Source: KK5 sp034043675
GTDB lineage: Bacteria > Pseudomonadota > Gammaproteobacteria > Burkholderiales > Burkholderiaceae_C
DNA: 64,000 nucleotides
Assembly: GCF_034043675.1 (NCBI RefSeq)
Contig: NZ_JAXCLA010000009.1
Coordinates: 186,001-250,000 of the forward strand
Direction: 5' to 3'
Shown here piece after piece: positions 8,828 through 17,752 of the stretch. A program made the translations under genes and the position numbers. Below the pieces are notes generated by a model. That model saw only the letters and a list, made by a program, of their open reading frames with translations, was not told where the DNA came from and searched no databases. Each line of letters starts with the position of its first letter. The first letter of the stretch is position 1.

Positions 8828-9738
8828 GCGAACTGATCCTGCACCACTACGCCGGCTCGCCGTTCTCCGAAAAAGTGCGGCTGGTGCTCGGCTTCAAGCA
8901 ACTGGCCTGGCGCAGTGTGGACGTGCCGGTGATCCTGCCCAAGCCCGACGTCGTCGCGCTGACCGGCGGCTACCGGCGCACGCCCTTCCTGCAGGTCGGT
9001 GCCGACATCTATTGCGATTCGGCGCTGATGTGCGAGGTGATCGATGCCACGCAGCCGTTCCCGCCGCTGTTCGACGGTGCGGCCACCCGCGTGCTCGCGC
9101 AGTGGGCCGACACCGACCTGTTCTGGGCCATGATCGCCCACACGATGCAGCCGGCGGGCTTCGCCGCCATCATGGGCGGGCTGCCGCCGGCAGTGCTGCA
9201 GGCTTTCGCGGCGGACCGGGCGGCGATGACGGCCGGGATGAAGCGGCCGACGGCGCGAGATGCTACTGCTCAGCTAACGAGTTACTTTGACTGGCTGGAG
9301 CAGAGTCTGGCCGACGGCCGTTCCTTCTTGTGTGGGGATGCGCCGAGCGTTGCGGACTTTTCGGTGGCGCAGAGCGTCTGGTTCATCCGGCGGGCGCCGC
9401 CGGTGGCCGGCGTGCTGGAGCCGTTTGTGCGACTGGCGGCCTGGTATGGGCGGGTGGCGGCGTTTGGGCATGGGATGCGGAGCGAGATGAGCGGTGTTGA
9501 TGCTCTGGCTCTGGCTGCGTCGAGTACGCCGGTGGCGGTCGAAGTCGAGGCGGACTTGGGTTTCGCTGCCGGCGACGAGATCACTGTGACGCCGACGGAC
9601 TATGCGCAGGATCCGGTGGCGGGCACGCTGGTGGGCTTGTCGACGAAACGGGTCACGCTGCGTCGTGTGGATGAGCGGGCCGGTACGGTGCATGTGCACT
9701 TCCCGCGGGTGGGATATGCGGTGAAGGCGGCGGGGTGA
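8824..9738 (+). CDS. glutathione S-transferase-like protein with extra C-terminal domain
   Basis: A 304-residue protein. Residues 1-80 are a thioredoxin-like GST N-terminal domain (LHHYAGSPFSEKVRLVLGFK, with Ser/Glu-Lys where GSH binds), followed by an all-helical GST C-terminal domain to about residue 215 (SFLCGDAPSVADFSVAQSVW). A beta-rich tail of about 80 residues (FAAGDEITVTPTDYAQDP... then HFPRVGYAV) is not part of ordinary GSTs. From about 9480 the codon usage is relaxed compared with the first part of the gene. It is coupled by ATGA to the GNAT gene. The reaction is unknown; conjugation or reduction of an electrophile is a family-based guess. Confidence 0.85.
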   Translation: MSELILHHYAGSPFSEKVRLVLGFKQLAWRSVDVPVILPKPDVVALTGGYRRTPFLQVGADIYCDSALMCEVIDATQPFPPLFDGAATRVLAQWADTDLFWAMIAHTMQPAGFAAIMGGLPPAVLQAFAADRAAMTAGMKRPTARDATAQLTSYFDWLEQSLADGRSFLCGDAPSVADFSVAQSVWFIRRAPPVAGVLEPFVRLAAWYGRVAAFGHGMRSEMSGVDALALAASSTPVAVEVEADLGFAAGDEITVTPTDYAQDPVAGTLVGLSTKRVTLRRVDERAGTVHVHFPRVGYAVKAAG

Positions 9739-9763
9739 TGAGGCACTTTGCTGGCGCCACGAT

Positions 9764-10323
9764 GCCGGGACTCGCCCCGGCGGGCGACTCACTTTCTTGG
9801 GCGCCCAAGAAAGTAAGCAAAGAAACCGCCCCTACTGCGCCGCCCTCCGCTTCGCTGCGGGTGCCCTGCGATGCTCGAAGCCCGGGGCCGCGCCAAACTC
9901 GCTGCGCTACGCTCCGCTCAGACAAACGGCGCGAAGCATGTCTACGAAGCGCGCTTCGCGCGCACCCCGGACTTCTGCGCTTCTCGGCGGTGCAGAAGGG
10001 GAACTCGATACGGCTCGCTGCGCATCGCCTCCAGGGGCGCCTCACCGAGGCGATGCGCAGCGAGCCGACCAGTCTTCGGGCCCCTTGTGCAGCCGCCGAG
10101 AAGCGCAGTGGCTTGGGACCGTGAGCGCAGCGAACCTCGTGAACTGACTTCGCGCCGTCTGTTTGAACGAAGCGTAGCGAAGTGAGTTTGGCGCGGGGCC
10201 CAAGGCGCGAGCATCGCAGGGCACCCGACCGAAGGGAGGGCGGCGGAAGCAGGGTCGCCTTTCTTTGCTTACTTTCTTTGGCGAAGCAAAGAAAGTGAGT
10301 CGCCCGCCGGGGCGAGACCCGGC
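9764..10323. repeat. 560-bp imperfect palindrome / MITE-like intergenic element
   Basis: This fills the 635-bp gap between the GST-like and SDR genes; no credible gene is in it. Its outer arms 9764-9798 and 10289-10323 are inverted with one mismatch (GCCGGGACTCGCCCCGGCGG against its complement). Inner arms 9861-9878 (GGTGCCCTGCGATGCTCG) and 10208-10225 are inverted, and the centre has GGCTCGCTGCGCATCGCCT (10012-10030) inverted at 10048-10066. All three pairs share a centre near 10040, so this is one nested palindrome, not separate hairpins. CTTTCTTTG-type AT-rich segments flank the arms. Origin as two head-to-head copies of a shorter repeat is inference. Confidence 0.85.
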
Positions 10324-10373
10324 ACCTCACACGAAAAGCGGACATCAGCAACACCGACCAACGGAGACAAAAG

Positions 10374-11273
10374 ATGAAGAACTACCAAGGCAAAACCGCC
10401 GTCATCACCGGCGCCGGCTCCGGCTTCGGCCTGGAAGTCGCCCGCATCGCGGCGCAGCGCGGCATGAACCTCGTGCTGTGCGACGTGCAGGCCGACGCGC
10501 TGGAGAAGGCGGCTGCCGAATTCGAGGGCAAGGTGCCGGTGCTGGCGCGCCGGGTCGACGTGGCCAAGGCCGTCGAGATGGAGGCGCTGGCGGCCGACGT
10601 GAAGCTGCGCTTCGGCGCCCCGAACTTCGTGTTCAACAACGCTGGTGTCGGCGCGGGCGGGATGGTCTGGGAGAACTCGCTGGCCGACTGGGAGTGGGTG
10701 CTGGGCGTCAACCTGATGGGCGTGGTCCATGGCGTGCGGCTGTTCACGCCGATGATGCTGGAGGCGGCCAAGGCGGATCCGGCCTTCGAAGGGCACATCG
10801 TCAACACCGCCTCGATGGCCGGGGTGCTCAATGCACCCAATATGGGCATCTACAACGTGTCCAAGCACGCGGTCGTGTCGCTCAGCGAGACGCTGTATCA
10901 AGACCTGGCCCTGGTCAGTGACCAGATCCACTGCTCGGTGCTATGCCCCTTTTTCGTGCCGACCGGCATCAGCCAGAGCCACCGCAACCGCCCGGCCGAC
11001 CTGGCGGCGCAGAAACCGACCAAGAGCCAGCTGATCGGCCAGGCGATGAGCGACAAGGCGGTGTCTTCCGGCAAGGTCACCGCGACCCAGGTGGCGGGCA
11101 TGGTGTTCGACGCGATGGATGCGGACCGCTTCTATGTCTTCAGCCATCCGCAGTCGCTGGCCAGCGTGCAACTGCGCATGGAGGACGTGATGCAGCAACG
11201 CAACCCGAGTTCACCGTTCGCGGCGAAGTCCGAGATCGGCGAGCAGCTGAAGGCAGCGTTGCGCGGGCTCTGA
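10374..11273 (+). CDS. SDR family NAD(P)-dependent oxidoreductase
   Basis: A 299-residue short-chain dehydrogenase/reductase. It has the cofactor motif TGAGSGFG (about residues 12-19), the structural NNAGVG motif, the catalytic Ser in NTASMAGVLNAP and the YNVSK catalytic pair (Tyr and Lys near residues 159-163). The C-terminal extension beyond the core (about 50 residues) resembles bacterial SDRs often annotated as SDR family oxidoreductase. The substrate is unknown. GGAGACAAAAG precedes the ATG. It stands alone between the large palindrome and the kinase gene. Confidence 0.93.
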   Translation: MKNYQGKTAVITGAGSGFGLEVARIAAQRGMNLVLCDVQADALEKAAAEFEGKVPVLARRVDVAKAVEMEALAADVKLRFGAPNFVFNNAGVGAGGMVWENSLADWEWVLGVNLMGVVHGVRLFTPMMLEAAKADPAFEGHIVNTASMAGVLNAPNMGIYNVSKHAVVSLSETLYQDLALVSDQIHCSVLCPFFVPTGISQSHRNRPADLAAQKPTKSQLIGQAMSDKAVSSGKVTATQVAGMVFDAMDADRFYVFSHPQSLASVQLRMEDVMQQRNPSSPFAAKSEIGEQLKAALRGL

Positions 11274-11326
11274 TTCCCCTCGTCGACACCGCTCACATAA
11301 CTGGTTAGTTCCCCCACAATGGGGGC

Positions 11327-13060
11327 ATGGCCGTTGCGCGATCCCTCGTTGCACTTTTCTTCCGCCGCTACCGGTCGGCGCGCTGGATGCCCGGGGTGGT
11401 GCTGGGCCTGGTGCTGCTGGGCGCCACGGCCCAGGATGTAGGCCTGACCCCCGAGGAGCGCGCCTGGGTGGCCGAGCACCCGGTGGTGCGCGTGGCGAGT
11501 TCGCGCAGCTACGGGCCCTTCACCTTCGTGGACGAGACGGGCGAGCTGCGCGGCCTGTCGATCGATTACGTCGAGCGCCTGCGGGCGCTGACCGGCCTCA
11601 AGCTCGAGATGGCGCCGCCGATGGCTTTCGCCGATTCGATCAAGGCGCTGCAGGACGGCCGGCTGGACATGATGATGTCGCTGCGCGAGACGGCCGAGCG
11701 GCGCGAGTTCATGTCCTTCACGCGGCCCTACATCTCGGTGCCGGCGGTGCTGCTGCGCCGGCGTACCGACGAGAGCCGGCCGGTGCGCGAACTGGGTGAG
11801 CTTCAGCCGGGCGAGAAGGTCTCGGTCAGCCAGAACTATGCGGTCGGCCCTTTCCTGGCCGAGCGTTTTCCCGAGAATCCGCAGACCATCGAGGCCGACG
11901 ACCGCAGCCTGCTGCGCCGGCTGGCCGGCGGCGAGATCAGCGCCGGCGTGGTGGACATGGCCGGCGCCACCTACCTGATGCGCACCGAGGGCATCGGCAA
12001 CGTTCGCGTCGTCGCCGACGTGGGCTTCGCCTACGACATGGGCATCGGCTACCGGCGCGACTGGCCGATCCTCGGCCGCATCCTGCAGAAGGGCCTGGAC
12101 CGCATCGGCCCGGAGGAGCGCCAGACGATCGCCGACCGCTGGATCGCCGTCATGCGGCCGCCCGGCACCCTGTCGCGCCGGGCCTTGGTGATCGGCAGCG
12201 CCGTGCTGGCGCTGGCCGTGGCGACGCTGACGCTGATGTTCGTCTGGAACCGCACCCTGCGGCGCCAAGTGATCGCGCACACCGAGCAATTGCGGCACGA
12301 GCTTGCCGAGCGGCGCCGCCTGCAGGATGCGGACCACGCACGTGCGCTGGCCGAGCTGGCCAACAAGTCCAAGACCGAGTTCATGTCCCAGGCCAGCCAT
12401 GAGCTGCGCACCCCGCTGAACGCGGTGCTGGGCTTCTCGCAGCTGCTCAGCAGCGACCCGGCGCGGCCGATGGACGAAACGCAGCGCGAGCGCGTCTCGC
12501 GCATCCAGGACGCGGCGCGGCACCTGCTGGTGCTGATCGAGGACATGATGAGCTTCTCTCGCCTGGAGTCGGGCAGCCTGGCGGTGGAGCCGCGGCCGAC
12601 CGACGCGGTGCCGGTGGTGCGCCGCTGCGTCGAGCTGGCCGAGCCGGCCGCGGCCGAGGCCGGCCTCTCGCTGAGCTTCGAGCCCCCGCCGAACCTGCCG
12701 CTGGTGATGGCCGATCCGGTGCGGCTGGAGCAGGTGATGCACAACCTGCTGTCCAACGCGGTCAAGTACAACAGCCGCGGCGGCTGGGTTCGCGTGCGCG
12801 CCTGGACGCGTGGCCCCGAACGCTTCTGCATCGAGGTCGCCGACGGCGGCCTGGGCCTCAGCGCCGAGCAGCAGGCGCAGCTGTTCCAGCCCTTCAACCG
12901 CCTGGGCCGCAGCGCGATGGAAGGCACCGGTATCGGCCTCGTGATCTGCAAACAGTTGATGGAACGCATGGGCGGCACGATCTCGGTCAGCAGCGAGGCG
13001 GGGGAGGGCAGCCGCTTCACAGTGGAACTGCGGGTGGCGCCGGCAACAGGGGAAACCTGA
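11327..13060 (+). CDS. orphan sensor histidine kinase with periplasmic SBP domain
   Basis: A 577-residue membrane kinase. A signal anchor around residues 20-36 leads into a periplasmic solute-binding (SBP_bac_3/Lysine-arginine-ornithine type) sensor, about residues 50-272, with YGPFTFVDETGELRGLSIDY. A membrane helix at about 286-308 follows, then HisKA with SHELRTPLN (phospho-His 358) and an HATPase with NLLSNAVKYN and the GTGIGLVICK loop. This is the BvgS/EvgS-like layout but without receiver or HPt domains, and no response regulator lies nearby. CCCCCACAATGGGGG (11311-11325) forms a small hairpin right in front of the ATG and could hide the ribosome site. The ligand is probably a small polar solute. 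Confidence 0.92.
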   Translation: MAVARSLVALFFRRYRSARWMPGVVLGLVLLGATAQDVGLTPEERAWVAEHPVVRVASSRSYGPFTFVDETGELRGLSIDYVERLRALTGLKLEMAPPMAFADSIKALQDGRLDMMMSLRETAERREFMSFTRPYISVPAVLLRRRTDESRPVRELGELQPGEKVSVSQNYAVGPFLAERFPENPQTIEADDRSLLRRLAGGEISAGVVDMAGATYLMRTEGIGNVRVVADVGFAYDMGIGYRRDWPILGRILQKGLDRIGPEERQTIADRWIAVMRPPGTLSRRALVIGSAVLALAVATLTLMFVWNRTLRRQVIAHTEQLRHELAERRRLQDADHARALAELANKSKTEFMSQASHELRTPLNAVLGFSQLLSSDPARPMDETQRERVSRIQDAARHLLVLIEDMMSFSRLESGSLAVEPRPTDAVPVVRRCVELAEPAAAEAGLSLSFEPPPNLPLVMADPVRLEQVMHNLLSNAVKYNSRGGWVRVRAWTRGPERFCIEVADGGLGLSAEQQAQLFQPFNRLGRSAMEGTGIGLVICKQLMERMGGTISVSSEAGEGSRFTVELRVAPATGET

Positions 13061-13140
13061 ACCTGTCTCCCGCGACTCCGGCCGGTCGGTGAGGCAGGCC
13101 GCTGCGCTTAGGCTCCTGGATTCCCTTCTGGAGACCTCTG

Positions 13141-13731
13141 ATGTTCATGCGCCGCTCCTTCGTTCGCTCCCTTGCACTGGCCGGCCTGGCCGCCTGCGCC
13201 GGTTCGGCCGCTCTTGCCGGTACCTTGAGCTTCGAGGGCTCGACCGTGGGCGGCCCGCTGTGGGCGCGGCCGCTGGCGGGTTCGCCACCGACCGTGGTCT
13301 CGCCCTCGCTGGCCAACAAGGTCAGCTACCAGGTGACGGCCTTCCAGGTGGACCAGAACGACAGCTTCAGCCTGATCGCCACCTCGGGCGCGCCGACCGG
13401 CTGGGACAGCTTCACCTTCCTGTACAAGGATTCCTTCGACGCCAGCCAGCCACTCAGCAACGTGATGCTGGGCAATGACCGGCTGGCGGGCGGCACGGAC
13501 GCGCAATCGGGCTTCACCAATGTGAGCCTGCAGGCCGGCGTGACCTACTACTTCGTCGTTTCCGGCTACTCCAACAACCAGGCCGGCGCCTACAGCGTCG
13601 CGATCACCGCGCCGACGGGCACGGCCTTCCTGGCCTCGCCGGTGCCCGAGCCCCACCCCGTGGCAATGCTGCTCTCCGGCGCAGGCCTGCTGGGCCTGGT
13701 GGCCTTGAGGCGCCGGCGCATCGTCCGCTAG
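13141..13731 (+). CDS. PEP-CTERM sorted exported protein
   Basis: A 196-residue protein with a Sec signal peptide (MFMRRSFVRSLALAGLAACA, cleavage near ALAGT), a beta-rich body of about 140 residues (SFTFLYKDSFDASQPLSNVM, VTYYFVVSGYSNNQAGAYSV) and a classic C-terminal sorting signal: VPEPHPVAMLLSGAGLLGL then RRRR. The body resembles pre-peptidase C-terminal or similar jelly-roll folds found in PEP-CTERM proteins; the ligand is unknown. GGAGACCTCTG precedes the ATG. Expected destination is cell surface or exopolysaccharide after exosortase processing. Confidence 0.88.
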   Translation: MFMRRSFVRSLALAGLAACAGSAALAGTLSFEGSTVGGPLWARPLAGSPPTVVSPSLANKVSYQVTAFQVDQNDSFSLIATSGAPTGWDSFTFLYKDSFDASQPLSNVMLGNDRLAGGTDAQSGFTNVSLQAGVTYYFVVSGYSNNQAGAYSVAITAPTGTAFLASPVPEPHPVAMLLSGAGLLGLVALRRRRIVR

Positions 13732-13761
13732 GCAGGGCGGAGCACCGCTGGTCGCCTCTGG

Positions 13762-14457
13762 CTACTCCTTGACCGAACCGGTCAGCCCCGACACGTAGTA
13801 GTCGACGAAGAACGAGTAGATGAAGGCGACCGGCAGCGAGCCCATCAGCGCGCCAGCCATCAGCGGGCCCCATTGGTAGAGGTTGTCCTGGATCAACTCG
13901 GTGACGACGTCGGCCAGCACCGTCTTGACCTCCGAGCTGGAGATGAGGGTCAGCGCATAGATGACTCGTTCCGCGACAGCGAGAACGCGAAGATGCCGGC
14001 CGAGATCAGGCCCGGCACGGCCAGTGGCAGCACGATGCGCGCGTTCCACGGCGAGCCGAGGAAATCGATGTAGTGATCGATCAAACCCAGCTTCAGCAGC
14101 GCCCAACTGAGGATCGAGAACTGCGCGTCGTAGATCCATCAGAAGGCAAGCGCCGAAAGGGTCGTCGGCAGAATGTAGGGCAGCAGCATGACGGCGCGGA
14201 AGAAGGTCTTCGGCGGGATTTGCGGTTCAGCAGCAGCGCCAGCCACAGGCCCAGGCCGAACCTCAGCACACTGGCGACGCTGGTGCAGACCAGCGTGTTG
14301 AACAGTGTCAGCCGCGTTACCTCGTCGCCGCACAGGAACTGGTAGTTCTCCAGCTCCACCCATTCGCCGGGCCGGCCCACCTTGGCATCGGTGAAGCCGA
14401 GCCAAGTGCCCGGCGCCAGCGGGTAGCTCAGGAACAGGTCGCTCATGGTCTTGTCTC
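13762..14457 (-). pseudogene. decayed ABC sugar permeases: malF-malG deletion fusion
   Basis: Remnants of two inner-membrane permease genes merged into one broken frame. From 14446 downward the frame reads YPLAPGTWLGFTDAKVGRPG and FNTLVCTSVASVLRFGLGLW (MalF N-terminal half, first membrane helix missing). A frameshift near 14215 continues as FFRAVMLLPYILPTTLSALAF, and another frame gives WIYDAQFSILSWALLKLGLI and FLGSPWNARI. The text then switches directly to MalG C-terminal sequence LPLAVPGLISAGIFAFSLS, another frameshift, and ALTLISSSEVKTV ending YYVSGLTGSVKE. The MalF C-terminal half and MalG N-terminal half are deleted. The EAA loop is lost, so no function is expected. Confidence 0.82.
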
Positions 14458-14477
14458 CTGTGCATCGTCGTAGGAAC

Positions 14478-15219
<742 letters not shown>

Positions 15220-15366
15220 CAGACCTTTCCTAGCCGTGATCAGGGTTGTGCTTGCATGTCGACGACGGTCTGCGGCTTCCTCAAACTTGCGTAGATGAGT
15301 GCTTGGGCCGCCCGTCGATCCATCCAACAATGGCTGCGCCCGGCACAGCCCGGCGGGGAGGCGAAG

Positions 15367-16734
15367 ATGGATATCTACAACGTGCGAGACAGTCGCAAGC
15401 TGCTGGTCAGCGTCTACAACGCGCAAGAGGCCCGCGAGGCGATCGCCGGCGGCGGCCGCATCATCGACAGCGAGGACCCGAAGACGGCGCTCGGCAACAT
15501 CAGTCCGCTGAACATCATGGCGGTCAGCGACGCCGTGCTGGACAGCAAGCGCAATCTCGACGTGCAGCTGAGCACGAACATCGGGGAGGATCAGCTGCTG
15601 TTCCGGCGCACGGACGATGGACGCGCCATCGAGAAATCGAAGAGCGAAATCGCCGGCAAAGCGGCTCAAGCGGCCATCGGCGTCGCGGTGGCGATGGGCC
15701 GGCAGGTGCACCCGACTACCATCGTGAAGGTCGGGCTGGACGGCATGGGGACAGACGAACTCGGTGCGGTGCTGAGCGAGATCGTGACGACGCTGGGGCG
15801 CACCCAGTCGCTGCAGAACACGCGAGTGATGGCTGTGCTGTTCGCGCAGGATGTAGCCACGTGGGACGAACGCAAGAATCAGGACTGGGTCCGCAAGGGA
15901 CTGGTCGCCTCGCGCGAGTACGTGCCGTGCGCTGCCGGTACGCCCGGCGCCATCGACCTGCTGGACTTCGCGGTCAACAAGGAAGACCCGACGGCGCGGG
16001 CGACGATGCAGACGCTGGCGCGCGATGGATACCTTGTCGGCGACTCCACGTCGAGCACGGTCATGCTGAACGGCCTGTTCAAGCAGACCGACTTCTTCAC
16101 CGGCATCGCTCAAGGCGGGAAGACGGGACGGGCGATGATCAAAGCGATGGTCGACGCGGCGGCGAAGGCGGGCGCGCACGGCCTGATGATCGATACCTCG
16201 ATCCTGTCCAAGTGCTCGGGCATCTGCTGCGTCGACACATCCGGATCGGATGAAATGGTCGACGTCAACGCGCTGGTCACGTTTCCGGACGGCAAGCCAT
16301 TGCAAGGCATCCTGTCCCTGGACGATATCCGCTTCTTTGTCGACTACTGCCACTTCAAAGGCATCGTGGCCAACTTGGCGGGTTCGATCAGCAGCCTGCA
16401 AGCGCAGCAGCTCTGGCTGCTGGTTCCCGGGCTGAACCAGCTGTCGACGCGCGGCTCGTCCTCGGCCAATGTCAGCGATCCCTCCCTGAAGGAACAGACC
16501 TCGGGCGGCGGTTCGCGAGCGACGAACACGATCGTGCAAGCGCTGGTGCGCGGGCTGGCGCCGCCGGAACAGGGCGGCGTGCTCAACGTTCCGGCAAGCC
16601 TCATGAACAACCCGGCGGCCCGGCCCGTCCTCGACAAGCTGAAATGCCGCTTGGACGAGCTTCGTGAGGCGCGGGCGCTGCCGAAGCTCGAAGCGTTCTG
16701 GGTCGACGATGCCGGCGTACCCCGGCCCTTTTGA
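15367..16734 (+). CDS. MfnB-like TIM-barrel protein, divergent active site
   Basis: A 455-residue protein. The start LLVSVYNAQEAREAIAGG then RIIDSEDPKTALGNISP matches the opening of (5-formylfuran-3-yl)methyl phosphate synthase (MfnB, DUF556), which archaea use for methanofuran. Later matches are TIVKVGLDGMG (Lys121), LMIDTSILSK and VANLAGSISSLQAQQLW, in the right order. It is about twice as long as MfnB, with inserts between the strands and a 70-residue tail. As I recall, archaeal MfnB has its key Lys in DVKNPK; here the aligned text is DSEDPK, so that Lys appears to be Glu36. GGGGAGG precedes ATG 15367. It is first of a two-gene operon. The actual reaction is unknown. Confidence 0.7.
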   Translation: MDIYNVRDSRKLLVSVYNAQEAREAIAGGGRIIDSEDPKTALGNISPLNIMAVSDAVLDSKRNLDVQLSTNIGEDQLLFRRTDDGRAIEKSKSEIAGKAAQAAIGVAVAMGRQVHPTTIVKVGLDGMGTDELGAVLSEIVTTLGRTQSLQNTRVMAVLFAQDVATWDERKNQDWVRKGLVASREYVPCAAGTPGAIDLLDFAVNKEDPTARATMQTLARDGYLVGDSTSSTVMLNGLFKQTDFFTGIAQGGKTGRAMIKAMVDAAAKAGAHGLMIDTSILSKCSGICCVDTSGSDEMVDVNALVTFPDGKPLQGILSLDDIRFFVDYCHFKGIVANLAGSISSLQAQQLWLLVPGLNQLSTRGSSSANVSDPSLKEQTSGGGSRATNTIVQALVRGLAPPEQGGVLNVPASLMNNPAARPVLDKLKCRLDELREARALPKLEAFWVDDAGVPRPF

Positions 16735-16747
16735 CGAGGTTCCCCAC

Positions 16748-17749
16748 ATGAGCCTGGACAACGCCGGCGAACTGGACGAGTCGCAATCCCCCACGGCCAT
16801 GACGGACACGCCGCAGCCCGCCGTGGAAGGGTTCGAACTGGCCTACCACTTCCACACGGGGCCGTGGAAACGTGTCATCGACCTGCAGGTGGCCGAAATC
16901 CAGAAGGACATGCGGCGCGCGCGCGCCGAGGGGCGGCTTGTCGTCTACCTGAGCTGCCCGATCTCTAAGCGCGGCGGCGGCCATTCACTGACGAACACCT
17001 CGGTGGCCCGCCATGTAGAACGCTGCCTGATGCAGCGCTGGGGCGAGGCGTTCTGGATCCTGAATCCGACTGCATACCAGCTGGAGTCGAAGGCCGGCAT
17101 GAACAGGATGACCGAGGTCGCGAGGGCAAACGGCATCGACCTCGGCGATCTGCTGGGCCGGTCCCAGCCGACCGGCGGCGACTACATGCGGATGTGGACG
17201 CGCGTGCTGGTCGAGAACGACCCGATCGACAGCGCCCCGGTCAATACCGGCCAGTGCATCGATGCGTTCTACTTCGTCGGCCCCAGCGACGTGCAATCGT
17301 TTTTCCTGTCTCAGGGCGAGACGCTGACGGCGGGCATCGAAGCCTATTTCGCGCGCAAGTTCGCGACGGACCTCCAATTCCGCAAGGACTATTCGGTCGA
17401 GCCGCAGAAAGTGACCGGCCTGGACACCGACCCGGACGCGAAGCTGGCAGCGCAAGCGAAAGCGCAGGCCGATGCGGATGCGGAGTGGTCGCGGCGGCGG
17501 CGGGCCTTCATGCGCTACTACGGCTTGCGCGCAAGCGCGGACTTCAGCGTCGGCTCGCACGACGAATGGAACATCGTGCGCCTGCTCAACCGCAGGCGGC
17601 TGGAAGTCAGCCAGGTGACCGCGCGGGACGGCTACCTGCCGGGCGGCGACGTGGGCGAACAGATCGCCGTGTACTTCGACGGCCGGCAGGTCGATCCGTC
17701 GTCGATGATCGCACCGGCCTCGCCGGGCAATGCGCCAGACGCGGGCTGA
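16748..17749 (+). CDS. unrecognised partner of MfnB-like protein, possible NDT-like fold
   Basis: A 333-residue protein with no signal peptide or membrane helix. The conserved-looking core is residues 63-180: RLVVYLSCPISKRGGGHS, ERCLMQRWGEAFWILNPTAY, GGDYMRMWTRVLVEND and DAFYFVGPSD. A strand ending in S/G-x-PIS, a later NPT strand and a D-x-FYFVG strand recall nucleoside 2-deoxyribosyltransferase-like (DUF4406-type) folds; this is a weak inference. A charged Ala/Lys helix (about 228-250) and a C-terminal domain of about 80 residues follow. ATG 16748 is 13 bp after the MfnB-like stop with GAGG in front, so the two are co-transcribed. It ends 3 bp from the convergent LysR gene. Confidence 0.6.
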   Translation: MSLDNAGELDESQSPTAMTDTPQPAVEGFELAYHFHTGPWKRVIDLQVAEIQKDMRRARAEGRLVVYLSCPISKRGGGHSLTNTSVARHVERCLMQRWGEAFWILNPTAYQLESKAGMNRMTEVARANGIDLGDLLGRSQPTGGDYMRMWTRVLVENDPIDSAPVNTGQCIDAFYFVGPSDVQSFFLSQGETLTAGIEAYFARKFATDLQFRKDYSVEPQKVTGLDTDPDAKLAAQAKAQADADAEWSRRRRAFMRYYGLRASADFSVGSHDEWNIVRLLNRRRLEVSQVTARDGYLPGGDVGEQIAVYFDGRQVDPSSMIAPASPGNAPDAG

Positions 17750-17752
17750 GGT

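Noticed and set aside
9735..10354. Several overlapping frames of 90-230 codons
   Set aside because: They all follow the arms of the palindrome in both directions and share no family; the region is a repeat, not a gene.
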